The position numbers and the translations under genes are program-made. Below are positions 48,584 to 59,918 of a stretch of 64,000 bases of DNA, in pieces. The stretch lies in the NCBI GenBank assembly GCA_017893485.1, contig CM030362.1, forward strand, positions 38,720,984-38,784,983, read 5' to 3'. Numbering within the stretch: position 1 is the stretch's first letter; every line of letters begins with the position of its first letter. The notes under the pieces were generated by a model. It saw only the letters and a list, made by a program, of their open reading frames with translations. It was not told the origin of the DNA and made no database searches. The DNA comes from Hemerocallis citrina. Taxonomy: Eukaryota > Streptophyta > Magnoliopsida > Asparagales > Asphodelaceae.

Positions 48584-49115
48584 GAGTCTTTTGTATGCCA
48601 TTCCATAGTGCCTCTCCTTATTAGGCCCATAACTCTTTTTCCACCCCATCTACAACTCATTGATCCATTAAGCCCAGTATTAACAGCAATACAACCTAGA
48701 TAATCAGTTTTTCTATTGTCCAACACAATATCAGTGTCGGCAAACCTCCAGCCAACTCTCTCAATATCCATGTTGACGCTGCCATCAATGAAGATGCAGC
48801 ATGCATTGGCAATGACGGTCAGAAATACACATGGGCAGATCATGGCAACAGAGGCTCCGCCCGTCGACACTGCAGAGGTTGAATCTGCTGAGCTTCTGCT
48901 ATGATTCTCGGAATCAGCCGAGCAAGCTGTGTGTCAAGGCAATCTTGGATTGTGGAGGGGGAAGCTGCAAACATTGTGAAGTGGACACACAACTTAGCTC
49001 CCCCATGGTGTGTATTGCCCACCTCATCAATGAATGCAGAATCATACTCCCGACAACCCTTTTGGTCTGAGATTTCAAATGTCAAGAGAACCTGTAATAA
49101 TGCAGCCCACCACAC
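48584..49115 (-). pseudogene. Possible RNase H-like retroelement remnant
   Basis: The minus strand contains CIFIDGSVNMDIERVGWRFA, resembling the start of the RNase H domain found in plant LINE-derived sequences (DGS...GWGF), followed by LGCIAVNTGLNG. The upstream frame (FIDEVGNTHHGGAKLCVHFT) is not recognised. Frames are broken. This is a weak family match. Confidence 0.35.
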
Positions 49116-49362
49116 GGAACATGTTCAAGGCTGAAACGTTTTTTTTGCAATTGGCTGCCTTACAACATTCTCCCTCGGGAGAAGTTGCGTTCAGTTTGTA
49201 ATGAGTAATGTTTTAATTAGACCAAAGAAAGAAAGAGAGGGAGAGAGAGACACACGCACAAAATGGAATTTTGGAAGCTAAACAATTTAGAATTAAGCAA
49301 CTGTATATGATTTGAAGACAAAATTACACTTGAACAAAATGAACGAAGTTGACGATTGAAAT

Positions 49363-49378
49363 TTTATTACTATTTATT
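49363..49378 (-). terminator. Candidate poly-A signals of PDR gene B
   Basis: Two AATAAA hexamers on the minus strand lie about 180-195 bp after the stop codon, a plausible 3' UTR length. Nothing else confirms the site. Confidence 0.35.
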
Positions 49379-49556
49379 ATTCACATGTGATACACATAAT
49401 GTTCACATGCGATGCAAGTCCCTAATGAAACAGTACTTGATACACTCAGCTATCTCGTAGTACTTCAAAAGAATAAGACAAAAAGTAAAACAAAAATACT
49501 ATACAACACATAAATAAGCAGTCTTGATTAAATCTCATAAGGGGGAAATTAAAGAA

Positions 49557-52500
49557 TCATCTCCTCTGGAAGTTGAGTGTTTTGATAGCCACAGCAAACA
49601 AGACTGCAAACATCAAAGCAAAGACAGCAACCATTATCGCAACCACTGGTAGGAAGTCGTGATGGAACCCGAAATAACTCTTCACGAACTCCTTGACCAT
49701 AACACCACCATTGTCATCGAGTCTCTTCTCCATATCGCCAAACTGTGAAACAATCATTCCATACAAAGTCCAAGCAACGGGGCAAGCCCAGAAGTACCAT
49801 CTCCACCACACCGGCATAGTCTGCATTAAAAAAATGATTTTAGGGATCGTAATGTTTTGTAATAGCAAAGCTATGCAAGCAGTAGAAAGAATTAGTACCG
49901 GTCGTGGGATGATAAATCCAGAGAAAAGGTTCCATATTCCATAAAATGCAGAGGAAACTATGGCCGCAATGTTGTAGTTGGGAGTTAAACCTACAGCCAT
50001 CATACCATAGTATGTGAAGTAGAGCAATGTCACATACGTGAAGTATACATACCAAACGAACTTAGGAACCGTCCAGTCAAATCCAATCATCGCATAAACA
50101 ATTATAGAATAGATAACAGACTGAACAAATACGTATGGAAGCTCAACCAGAACCTGAAGATTGCATAAAAGAAAAGGCAATTAGAAACATGGATTAGATA
50201 TGAAGGGAACATATTGGTTTTAAAGTTATAAGCATGAGGGAAATTTACTTGTCCAAGAGCATATGGTATTGCCGAATACATTCCAGCTGCTCTCTCTCTG
50301 TAAAAAACAGTTCTTTCGATAGCTACAACTGGCTGAACTGACACAGCATATGAAATTCCAATGAACAGAACAGCCGCATACATTGAACCCATGGCGTTAA
50401 ATAAGTCTTGCTGCTTCTTCGTCTTAGAGCCAAGTTGCCAGAACATAGTCCCGAATATTAACGCGATGAGTAATGTGAAGAAAAACCTCATGCAAGTGTA
50501 GGAAGGGTTCCTCCAATATGACAACCACTGCTTCCAAAAGCAAGCCATGGATTGGATTGGGAAGGATTGCGAGTACTGAGTTGAGAAGTGGAGGTCGCTT
50601 GATCCTGGAGGTGGTACGCTCAGTTCCTTGATCAATGCTTTATTCCTCCTGAAAAGTAAATATTAAATTGAAATGTTAGAGATGAAACTAAACTCTATTT
50701 TAATATTTACAGGGGATATATATCGAATCAGGTACTTACTGATACAAATCTGAGTTCTTGTATATGTCGACGAAACTGACCCCAAGTATATTTTCTTGTG
50801 AAGGCGCGGTCACTTCCAACATCCATGTTGCAGGATTGTACCCGTCTGTGATTTTACTAACTCCTTGAACACTCTATATAAAAGAAACCACAAGTTCACC
50901 ATTATCAACTATATATGAAATAGGTCTCTTTTCTCTATAAAAAAAACATAACAATGCCAATTTGTATATGTATTCGCTTACCTCATAGTAATCGATTAGA
51001 TGGCGAGACTCGTGCCCCAAAGGACCAACATATATCTCTTCCCCTCCTCTTTTCATCAAGAAGAGCTGAATATTGAACATAATAGTTAGTATCTTCTCAA
51101 ATTCTACTAAAAAATAACAACTTTGAAAATTTTAAAACAAAAGGACAAATCCTCACCTCATCAAAAGCCTCGAATATATCAATGCTAGGCTGGTGAATGG
51201 TGCACACCACAGTCCTCCCGGTATCCACAGTATTCCTCACAGTCCTCATCACAATTGCTGCAGCCCTTGCATCAAGCCCTGAGGTAGGCTCATCCATGAA
51301 TATTATAGAAGGATTAGCCACAAGTTCAACTGCAATAGTTAGCCTTTTGCGCTGCTCCGTAGATAAACCATTCACTCCAGGCAACCCAACCAATGAATCT
51401 CTAAGTGGTTTTAGCTCAACAAGCTCCATAACCTCTTCAATGAACATCTGTATTCATTATATTTATTAGACAAAATTGAGATAGCTACAGACTATAGTAG
51501 GGGTAATGTGGACAACATCAATGTTATTCTCATCTATTTGACGAACCTTTCTTCTTTCTGAATCAACTTCGGAAGGCAACCTAAGCCATGCGGAGTAGAC
51601 AAGGGACTCGTAAATAGTGAGATTAGGAGAGTGGATGTCATTTTGCTCGCAGTATCCAGATACCCGTGCAAAAGTTTCCTGGTTTTTGGGATAGCCAGAC
51701 ACCATAATGCTTCCATCGATGTATCCTCCTGTTTTCCTCCCGGCAAGTACATCCATCAGCGTGGTTTTCCCAGCCCCGCTAACACCCATTAGAGCAGTGA
51801 GCACTCCAGGTCTGAAAGATCCACTCACCCCTTTCAGAAGCTCCAGTCTGTCTCCTTCAAACCCTGACGCTTTCATTTCCTGCATATACATATATATTTA
51901 TGTAACCATTGTGAGATGATAAATTCTCTTACAAAGTGAAATGAAGTAGGATATTATCTGAATAAAGAAACTTACTTGTGGCATGTCAACGGAGTATCTT
52001 ATATTGTCAAAGGTGATTGAAAGGGGAGTGAATGGAAGGACCATTCCTTTCTTCTTAACTTCTGTAGCTTCAGCTCCAGCTAACCGAGAGTCATTGTTCT
52101 CATCATTTCGATCACTTGACAATTCTACCGTCTCTCCTGTTATATTTGCCCGGTTTTCCTTCAGAAACTCTTCAGACACAGAGGGATTTGATTTCCCAAT
52201 AGCTGCAAGTATAAAAAAGGAAGGTTACTTTAAAAGGGTACTCTCGAATATATTACCCATACGGTATGACAGTAATCGAGAAGATACTCACGGCTTAGAT
52301 AGGTAAGAGCCATGGTGAAAAAGAAGTTGAACAGTACTACATAACCAACCAGAGCACCGACACCAATCCAGTACCATTTGGCTTCAGTGAACATTCCACG
52401 AGACTTCAAAACGTCTAGTCCAAGTGATTCAGTTGCATTAGGAAGCATCTGCAAAACAATTACATACAAAGAGTTTGAGCTGATTTTACTCTTTAATTTG

Positions 52501-55500
52501 AGAATTTTCTTCTCGGCTGTAAGAGAGAGTGTCTTACCTTCTTCCAACTATGCCCAAGGAATTCATTTACGGAGATTGCATTCTGTGCGTACATCAAAGG
52601 TGATGACCAGTAAGCCCATATCCACCATTTCTTCACGCTATCTGTAAGAAAGAATGGCCATAAAGCTTTATTACAAAATGAACCGATATATTTCACAATA
52701 ATACTTGTAAAGGGTTCTGATATGTTGCATACGATGAGCCAAAAGGAATCCTCCCGATATTATGAAGACAAGTAATGTAAAGGCAGCCAAAGAATTTGCA
52801 ATAACCAGTTCTCTGCCAATAACACCAATGGTCCGAAAAAGCCCAGAGGCCATCTGATTGGCTAGTAGAAGTAATAGGTACTGCTTGAATAACCTGGAAT
52901 AAAAGGTATATGCATATGTTTGTTAGTAGCAACTAAGAATAGAAGGGTAATTTAAAATCGAGACTAGGCAGTAATTGTCTCACCTTCCTACGTTTGGATC
53001 AAACCCTATGACATAGTAATCCAAGAAAACCCATACTGCAACCTCAATAAAGGATATTGGGATCCTCAGAATCCAGGTGGGTAGTGCGTAAGCCCACGCA
53101 GGGTAAAAGAGGTAGTCCCTTTGCTTGAAGAAAACAGGAAGCTTGAAGATTGTCAAAGAAAGCTCGGAGAATCCATTAAACATGTGCATAATTATTGAGA
53201 AGAAAAGGGCTCCCATGTAAATCCCGCCATGGTTTACTGAATTACGGTGCATATTTGTTCTAAAATAGAGCGTCATTGTGATAATAGCCATATTCATGAG
53301 CTGGAAGGCTCTGAAGGCATAGACAAAAGAGTTACGTTTCATTAGCAGCAACTCTCGGTCAGCGCACGCTTTCAGAAGTTCCTTCTTGCTAACACCATAC
53401 TTAGAAGTGCTAAGAGCAGCAGGGTGCGCATTCTTCTTGTCGAATGGAGTCGAGAGTTGTTCTCCTAATTTCCGACCTACATGAAACGAGTGGAACGCAT
53501 CTGCAAACACCTTTGCAGGCACAAATCTGTAAGGTTCATCAGCCCGTGTCCAATATTGCCGCTGATCTTTCCTCGAAGTCACCTGCAAAAAAACCAGAAG
53601 AGAAGATGTTTAGCAAAGAGGAGTAACTAATTCCAAAAAGGCTACTAATTTAGTTCATTTTTTTTTTTCTTTCTATAATCATTTTCTGTAACTCACTTCT
53701 TGTAAGAAGTCTGCAACACCTTTCCTGTCAGGGCACTTAAAGCCCATAGATTCAAAGAACTCAAGAACATGCTCGCGAGGACCTTGGTACACAACTTGTC
53801 CATCAGAGAGAAGGATAATGTCATCAAATAGGTTGTAAGTCTCTGGTGCGGGTTGAAGCAAGGAGATGACAGTGGTACCCCCGAGGATATGAATACTTTG
53901 CCTCAATGAATTCACTATCTGAAATGTTGTCGAGCTGTCTAGACCAGTGGATATCTCGTCCATAAAGAGTGCTCTTGCTGGCCCAACAATCATCTCACCT
54001 ATAAAAGTATTCCTTACCAATTTAGCACTTGATAAAGTTTCAATTTCCTTTTTCATTTCGAGTCAAAAATAAAGAGTTAAATTACCAGTCGTAACACGCT
54101 TCCTTTGACCTCCAGATATACCTCTAATCATCTCATCTCCTACCATAGTATCAGCGCAGATATCCAGTCCTAAAATCTGTATTATAATTTGAGCAAATAA
54201 AGCAAAAGAAAATTGAATCAGAAAAAGGTTTACCCTATAACGCGACACCAAAACTTTTAAATCTCACATATGGATGAAAATTATTACCTTGAGTATATAA
54301 TCTGTGACGGCACTAGTTTCCTGACCTCCGACAGAAACAGCCTGCAATAGTATGAAATCGATTATAATTCAATATGTCCGGTCAATTAGCACACTTACAA
54401 TCGAATCCAGCGAACCAAACACAAAGAAATAGAACCAGGAACTAAAATAAAATTTGTGTCACACCTTCATGAAGACATCAAGATCTGCGTCTGGCTTAAT
54501 ATTTGCAGCCTTCTCTCTTCTCAGTAGCTCAGTTAACATATCTACAAATTTCACGCAATGAAATATGCATAATTAAAACTCTATGGACTACTTCTTATGA
54601 AAAAAGTACATCATCCGTCCGACAGAAGAAGATCAACGAATTGATAAAAATACTTACCATAACGAGTACCTACTCCTTGACACCTTGCAGAGAAAGCTAA
54701 TGTTTCTCTTACAGTCATCTCCCCTATATGAAGATCATATTGGCTGATATAGGCAGCGGTCCTCCGAGGCACAAATTCATTCATTCCGTGACCGTTGTAT
54801 GTGACGTTGCCCGCAACCTTGAGATCTGAACTAAGCTTTCCAGCCATAGCCAACAACAAGGTGGTTTTCCCCGAGCCGGGCGGTCCCAAAAGCAAAGTCA
54901 GCCTGAAAATTCAAGTTAAACAAAAAAAAAAAAAGGCTCAGAATTTCATTTAAAGAATGAAACCCAACTTAATTACAGTTGTTGTGGTATATATATTCGT
55001 CTCATACCTTTTTGGCTTGACGATTCCACTCACATCATGAAGGATAGTGAAGGGCTTCTTCTTGTTTGGTAATAGATGGAGGGAGTTGCCAATGCTCTAG
55101 TTTATTAACAAAAGAAAAGATTCAGTACTTAGAGTTTAGCAGAAAAATTAACCGAAAGAAATTAGACAAGTGACTACCTCCAGTATGTTTAAAACCGTAT
55201 TGACAAAGGTAGGTAAACCCCTGTTGCCCACATGAGCTTCAGCCTCAATAGTGAGGTGCTCATAGCGCACTTCAATCGTAGGAAAATCAAGCCCAACTCT
55301 GATTTTGGATGCAAAATTGAGAGAATATTCAGTACGTATCAGTAAATCAACTAGCTAAATAAGGAACTGTTATATATATATATGCTTTTCTTGATTTTTC
55401 ATCAAACAATTAATGAATCTACAGAGTGATTGTATTCACAGACTTGATATTAATCAGCTCTATCTCTTCTTCGTTCAAGAATTGAGACATAAGGCATCTT

Positions 55501-56047
55501 GGGTTAAGCTAAGGTTAGCTAAATTGAACATCTTGGTTTTCTTGTTGAATTCTTTTCCCCATCTAGATGCCATCTATTTATATCTAATCCTATACTTCAA
55601 CCAAAAACAACATACTAACATCCTTTGATCTTTGATACCTACAAAATGAAAGAAGAAAAAGTATGGCTTGTGGCTTGCTTACCGATCAATACGGCCCTTG
55701 AGCTTGAGCAAGAACTTCTCATTGTCCTCGTCCGCAACTTTAACCAACCTCTCCAACAAGTTCTTCTGCTCTTGCAACCCGAGGCCTAAGATATCGACTT
55801 CCTTCCTCCCACCTTCCGCGGAGTTGAGAATTCCTTTCCTTACTCTGTCGTAAGTCGGAAGCCTCTCCAAAGCAGCCCATTTCAGAGCCTCTTCGTCGTC
55901 CTCATCCCTTGACGATCTCGAGAATACCTCCTCCCCTCTCCTCCAAATGCTTGTGCTGTTCCCCCTCATACTCCCCCTCATACTCCCCCTCAAACTCCCC
56001 CCTCTTAACACAACCCCTGTATCCATTGTACTAGGACCCTTCTCCAA
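49557..56047 (-). CDS. PDR-type ABCG transporter, gene B (complete)
   Basis: Full-size PDR exporter, 1450 residues, normal for the family. Exons: 56047-55683, 55298-55178, 55096-55008, 54902-54658, 54541-54465, 54341-54288, 54176-54086, 53998-53697, 53582-52984, 52893-52733, 52641-52538, 52448-52292, 52202-51976, 51879-51547, 51447-51157, 51065-50982, 50873-50740, 50648-50249, 50153-49899, 49820-49557. Lengths sum to 4353 nt with all phases consistent; every intron is GT-AG. Landmarks: [14 protein letters not shown] near the N-terminus; Walker [10 protein letters not shown] 198-206; signature ISGGQRKR 337-344; Walker B FMDE ending at Glu 362; Gln of LLQPAPE at the H-loop site; membrane domain about 450-790; second Walker [10 protein letters not shown] 896-904; LSTEQRKR 1003-1010; FMDEP; His 1060 in CTIHQPS; second membrane domain ending IKTLNFQRR. 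It should sit in the plasma membrane and export hydrophobic molecules. Same clade as gene A (PDR1/ABCG40-like, inferred); substrate unknown. Confidence 0.97.
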
Positions 56048-56205
56048 AATGAATCGAAGAATTCACAACAATGTTTTTCTTCTTTTTTTTTTTTCTTTTT
56101 GTCAATTCACAACACTGTTGTTGGGCTAAGATGAAGAAACCCAGAAGGATTTGGTTGTGTTGAATGCGAATTGTTGTGCTTCTTCAAAAATGAGGAAAGA
56201 AAGTT

Positions 56206-56217
56206 GGAATAAATAGA
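56206..56217 (-). promoter_or_regulatory. Candidate TATA-like box of PDR gene B
   Basis: The minus strand reads CTCTATTTATTC about 165 bp upstream of the start codon, comparable to the distance in gene A. It is a weaker TATA match than that of gene A. Confidence 0.4.
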
Positions 56218-56402
56218 GAGAGATACATGAGAGTCAAGTTTCCAAGAAGGGAGGTAATAGAGGCGGCTTTAGGAAGTCAGTCGACCATCATGTGGATAAG
56301 CATGTGCCAATTTGAATTCAATGCAAAATATCATGGAAGTTTCTGATTAAAAATTGTGGAAAACTAATAATGTTAAAACAGTTTCTAGAATGCAATAATA
56401 TA

Positions 56403-56899
56403 GATTTTTTTTTTCCGGAAATAGACCACTTTTTTAAACTAATTTTTAAAATAGATTACTTTCTAAACTAATTTCAAAAATAGAACACTCGCAGTTGTCA
56501 GCTGAGCTCTCTGTTATTTTTAGGTCGCAGTTTTCAATATAACACATTTTTACTTTGAAAATTTTGTCCAAGTCTCATAGTCATTTTAGGCTAAATATGA
56601 AATGAACTAAGGGCGCGGTTCCCAACTGCGGCCTCTGTTATTTTTAGGCCACAGTTGGAAACTGCAGCATCTATTTAACGCATCTTTACTTGAAAAAAAA
56701 TTTTGTTATTCTCAAAGTCATTTTAGGTCAAATATGAAATGAACTATGGCCGCAGTTGGGAACTGCGGCATCAAAAAATACATTTATGAAGATGCCGCAA
56801 TTGGATCCAACTGCGAGTGGTCTATCTTCAGAATTAGTTTGGAAAATGGTCTATTTTAAAAATTAGTTTAAAAAATTGGTCTAGTTAGGGAGAAAAATC
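56403..56899. mobile_element. Small MULE with iterated palindromes upstream of PDR gene B
   Basis: A 497-bp element flanked by the perfect 9-bp repeat AATAATATA (56394-56402, 56900-56908). The ends start GATTTTT on both strands and share TTTTTTAAACTAATTTTTAA. The interior repeats palindromic CGCAGTTGGGAACTGCGG-type motifs near 56490-56540, 56610-56660 and 56745-56820. No coding capacity. It lies about 350 bp upstream of the PDR gene B start codon. Confidence 0.82.
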
Positions 56900-56908
56900 A
56901 ATAATATA

Positions 56909-57490
56909 CATTAGATATATGGATTTTGGGAATCTTTACTAGAACTATTATTATACTAGAACTATTATTATAAGCAAATTCATGCATATGCATAGTACTA
57001 GAATAAACTAAGAAAAAAAAACATGATGAAAATTAAGTACCATGTCACACATAAACAGGTTGGAAATATAGTATTTAAACGCAAATGATAAGAATTACAG
57101 CTCACGTCATTTTGTCCTAATTTGGGAGCTTTCAACATTTTCATACCTCAAATGATTTTGTTATGAAACTGTAACAAGAACTCTTGCATGCTAAAAGTTA
57201 CCGAGTTTATGAGAAAATACAGTAAAATGTCAAAGAAAGGGTCAAACCGCCATAATAGTTACACATAAAAACTTCGCCGGCCAAATTTGGAAATGCGGTT
57301 AAGTTTAAATAACCAAAGTTTTTCAAATGATTAGAAAATCAATGGATTCTCCCTTAGTGTATATATAAACTCCAGTTATTTAAACTTAACTTTATTTCCT
57401 AATATGGAGATAGTAGAAGTGCAATTTAAATTTATCGCAGCTATAAAAGAGTCTAAGCTGCAATACAATACTACAGTTAATACAAGTTAC
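56909..57490. other. Intergenic, nothing recognised
   Basis: AT-rich sequence between two MITE-like insertions, without coding signal. Confidence 0.4.
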
Positions 57491-57496
57491 GCATAC

Positions 57497-58543
57497 TAAG
57501 GGTGCGTTTGGCCTAGTTTTTTTTAGCTTTAAAGCTACTTCAGAAGGAGAAACTAGAAAGTACAGCTTTGAAATTAAAAGCTGAAGCTGTTTGGATAGTC
57601 AGCTTTTTTTTAACTTTAAAGCTACTTTTAACCTAGAAGTTGTTTGGCATATATCAATTAAAAGCTACTTTTATACATCATCTTCACCAAATCTCTAATC
57701 CCTAATCCCTAATCCCTAATCTCCGTACATAAATTAAACCCATTATTTCCATGGCCATTCAAACACACAACGGATAATGAAGATGAATTCTTTTCATTAA
57801 TCAATTGCTCAATATCCATGAGTACATATATATGTGAATGATTTTACAATATCCATGATGGAGTTTGGGGTGTCGGGTTTGATGGAGGTGGAAGATGATC
57901 GGGATTGTGAGGTGGAAGATGATCGGAGATGGCATTGGGGGGGCTGCGATGCAGAGGGTGGGCGGGGGCTTGGTGCTCTGTGGAAGAGGTCGATTGTTGG
58001 GGTGATGCAGGGATGCCGAGGAGGAGTACGGGGTGGAAAACGACGATGATGGAGCTTAGCGGCGACGAGGGAGAGTAGTAATGGTGGCTCGAGTGGTTGG
58101 AGGCAGAATGGTGACGGTAGGGCGTTAAGAAGCGGTGGAAGGATGGAGCGGCGGGGTTTCGGTTGGCGGTTGAGGATGGTGGTTGCTGGTGATGGTGGAG
58201 CGTCGCGCGGCGGCGATGGCAATGGGTCGAGGAGCTTGCTGGCGACGATGGAGCAAGGGTTGCAGTGGGAGTTGGGTTCGGGATCGAGCAGACGATGAAG
58301 GAAGTGAGAGGGTAGGGATTAGGTGTTGATGTTGATTAGGAGTAATTAAGGTTGGGTTTTGATCTAGAAGCTAGAAGCTAGAAGCTAGAAGTAGATCTTG
58401 GGAGCTTTTTTTAGAGCTCCTTTTTCTTCATAAAAAAAAGCTACTTCTCTTTTTGTAGAGCTTTTCAAAATATATGTTTGGCCCAGCTTCTCCTTCTAAA
58501 GGAGAAGCTGAGCTAATTTTAAGCTGGGCCAAACACTACCTAA
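57497..58543. mobile_element. MITE-like element with a GC-rich interior
   Basis: The ends TAAGGGTGCGTTTGGCC and, reverse-complemented, TTAGGTAGTGTTTGGCCC are imperfect inverted repeats, continuing with AGCTTTAAAGCTACTT-like sequence. GCATAC lies on both sides (57491-57496, 58544-58549). Superfamily uncertain, possibly hAT. The interior 57840-58290 is GC-rich with a proline-rich antisense frame, perhaps captured sequence. CTAGAAG repeats lie near 58366-58392. Confidence 0.55.
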
Positions 58544-58808
58544 GCATACCAATGACGAAGATACAGAATGTTAACCAAACTTGGGTATCGATAAAAATGA
58601 GGTGCCCAACAAGCAATATCACTTTCAGGCATTTCATCAAACATGTATAGGGTTTAATCACACCACGAAACAAAATTAGAATGTTACATTTTGGGCAAAC
58701 ACAAAAATGAGGTGTGCTTACATTGTGTCGAGATAACAAGAACATAAACAATCGAGCAAACAATATTTCTTTCAGGCACTTTACCAAACAATTTACATTT
58801 GGGTTTAA

Positions 58809-59045
58809 GAGCATCTGGAGTCGTTGGCTTTTTACCCAAATTTTGTAAAATTTTGCTTAAAAGGGTGTTGCAGTCAGTGGTTATATACCCAAAATTTTAG
58901 TATTTTGATGAGCAGTGGTCTGCTATATTTGGCAGACGTTATATAAATATGGAAAAAATAACTGACAAAATATGATATTTCGTCTGTTCGATCGGACGAA
59001 ACATCATCTTTCATCGTCGCAAATATTTTTTTTATAAAAAATAAT
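58809..59045. mobile_element. Half of a Tourist-like MITE cut by the gypsy element
   Basis: Begins GAGCATCTGGAGTCGTTGG and contains TTACCCAAATTTTG and TCGGACGAAA motifs, matching the MITE at 11154-11695. It stops exactly where the LTR begins, so the gypsy element probably inserted into it. Confidence 0.55.
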
Positions 59046-59834
59046 TGTGACAGGGTAAAAATGGCCTGAGTCCCAACCAGGGCCCAATACAATTCCCACT
59101 CAGAAATGTAAAGATGGCAACCTGGTTCGGCTCCGGACCACTTCAGGGTCGGCGCCGAACCTCGTGTTTGCCCTCACGGTGCCGGCCTCCTCGTACTGAC
59201 GAGCCTCAGTATCCCTCGGAGTCCGATCTGGAGCAGTCCCACAGGCCGTCCCCCCTCTCTGGCGGGGCAGGAGGATGACCTGGCGCAGCCTAGGCCCTCC
59301 GATTCCCCCCAGAGGCACAGGAGGCTCACGATGGGCCACGTCAGCTCCAAATACCGCCAAGGGTTTCGCCACGTCAGCCCTATACCACTCCTGGTATCGC
59401 CACGTCCGCCCTAAACCCCCTGGGCCTTCTGCCACGTCAGGCCCGTGGGCTTTCGGATCCAAACCCGGCCCCCAAGTGGAACCAAACCCGGTTGGGATTC
59501 TCTATAAATACTAGACCCACACCCACCTTTTGAGGTAATCAATCTTTTGCCACTTAAATATACCTAGTTATTGCTACTCTCTCACAGAGACTGACTAGAG
59601 TGTCGGAGGGTCCGCCACCGGGACAAACCCCGGTGTTTCAGGACCGTCTGCAGGTACACAAGACCTCAGATCCGACCTTTCCGATCCGAGCCCAACCTTC
59701 AACATCTTTCCGAGCTCATCGTAGGTCCCAGAAGGTCAACTGAAGGTCGGCAGACGAGCGGTAATCTCCTTCAATACAAATTGAGTCCGAACTCACACCT
59801 GGTGCTTCCACACGTTTCTCAGAAATAAACAGCA
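59046..59834 (+). repeat. 5' LTR of a Ty3/gypsy element
   Basis: Starts TGTGACAGGGTAAAAATGG and ends near ATAAACAGCA, directly before a primer-binding-site-like TTGGCACCATCTGTGGG. It is much more GC-rich than the surroundings. The right end is set from context because the 3' LTR is outside the window. Confidence 0.75.
59503..59510 (+). promoter_or_regulatory. LTR TATA box
   Basis: TATAAATA in a CTCTATAAATACTAG context within the gypsy LTR, typical of LTR promoters. Confidence 0.65.
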
Positions 59835-59840
59835 TCAGGT

Positions 59841-59856
59841 TGGCACCATCTGTGGG
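59841..59856 (+). other. Gypsy primer-binding region
   Basis: TGGCACCATCTGTGGG follows the LTR by a few bases, the position and style of the primer-binding region in Tat-type plant gypsy elements. The tRNA was not assigned. Confidence 0.5.
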
Positions 59857-59918
59857 AAAAGCTGCTCCAGAAGCCGATCCGACCCAGACCCTCAAAGGCC
59901 ATCGACAGCCGAATCCTC

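Noticed and set aside
247..51447. Recent gene conversion between the two PDR genes in the NBD2 exon
   Set aside because: The proteins are nearly identical there, but many synonymous bases differ, which fits selection on the protein better than conversion.
52671..52733. Continuation of PDR gene B exon 10 past 52733
   Set aside because: The frame runs into an intron; the GTATGC donor at 52732 joins in phase to the next exon and restores the KKWWIW motif.
57809..58222. Proline-rich minus-strand frame of 137 codons as a gene
   Set aside because: Low-complexity composition, no recognised domain, and location inside a MITE-like element; it may be captured sequence.
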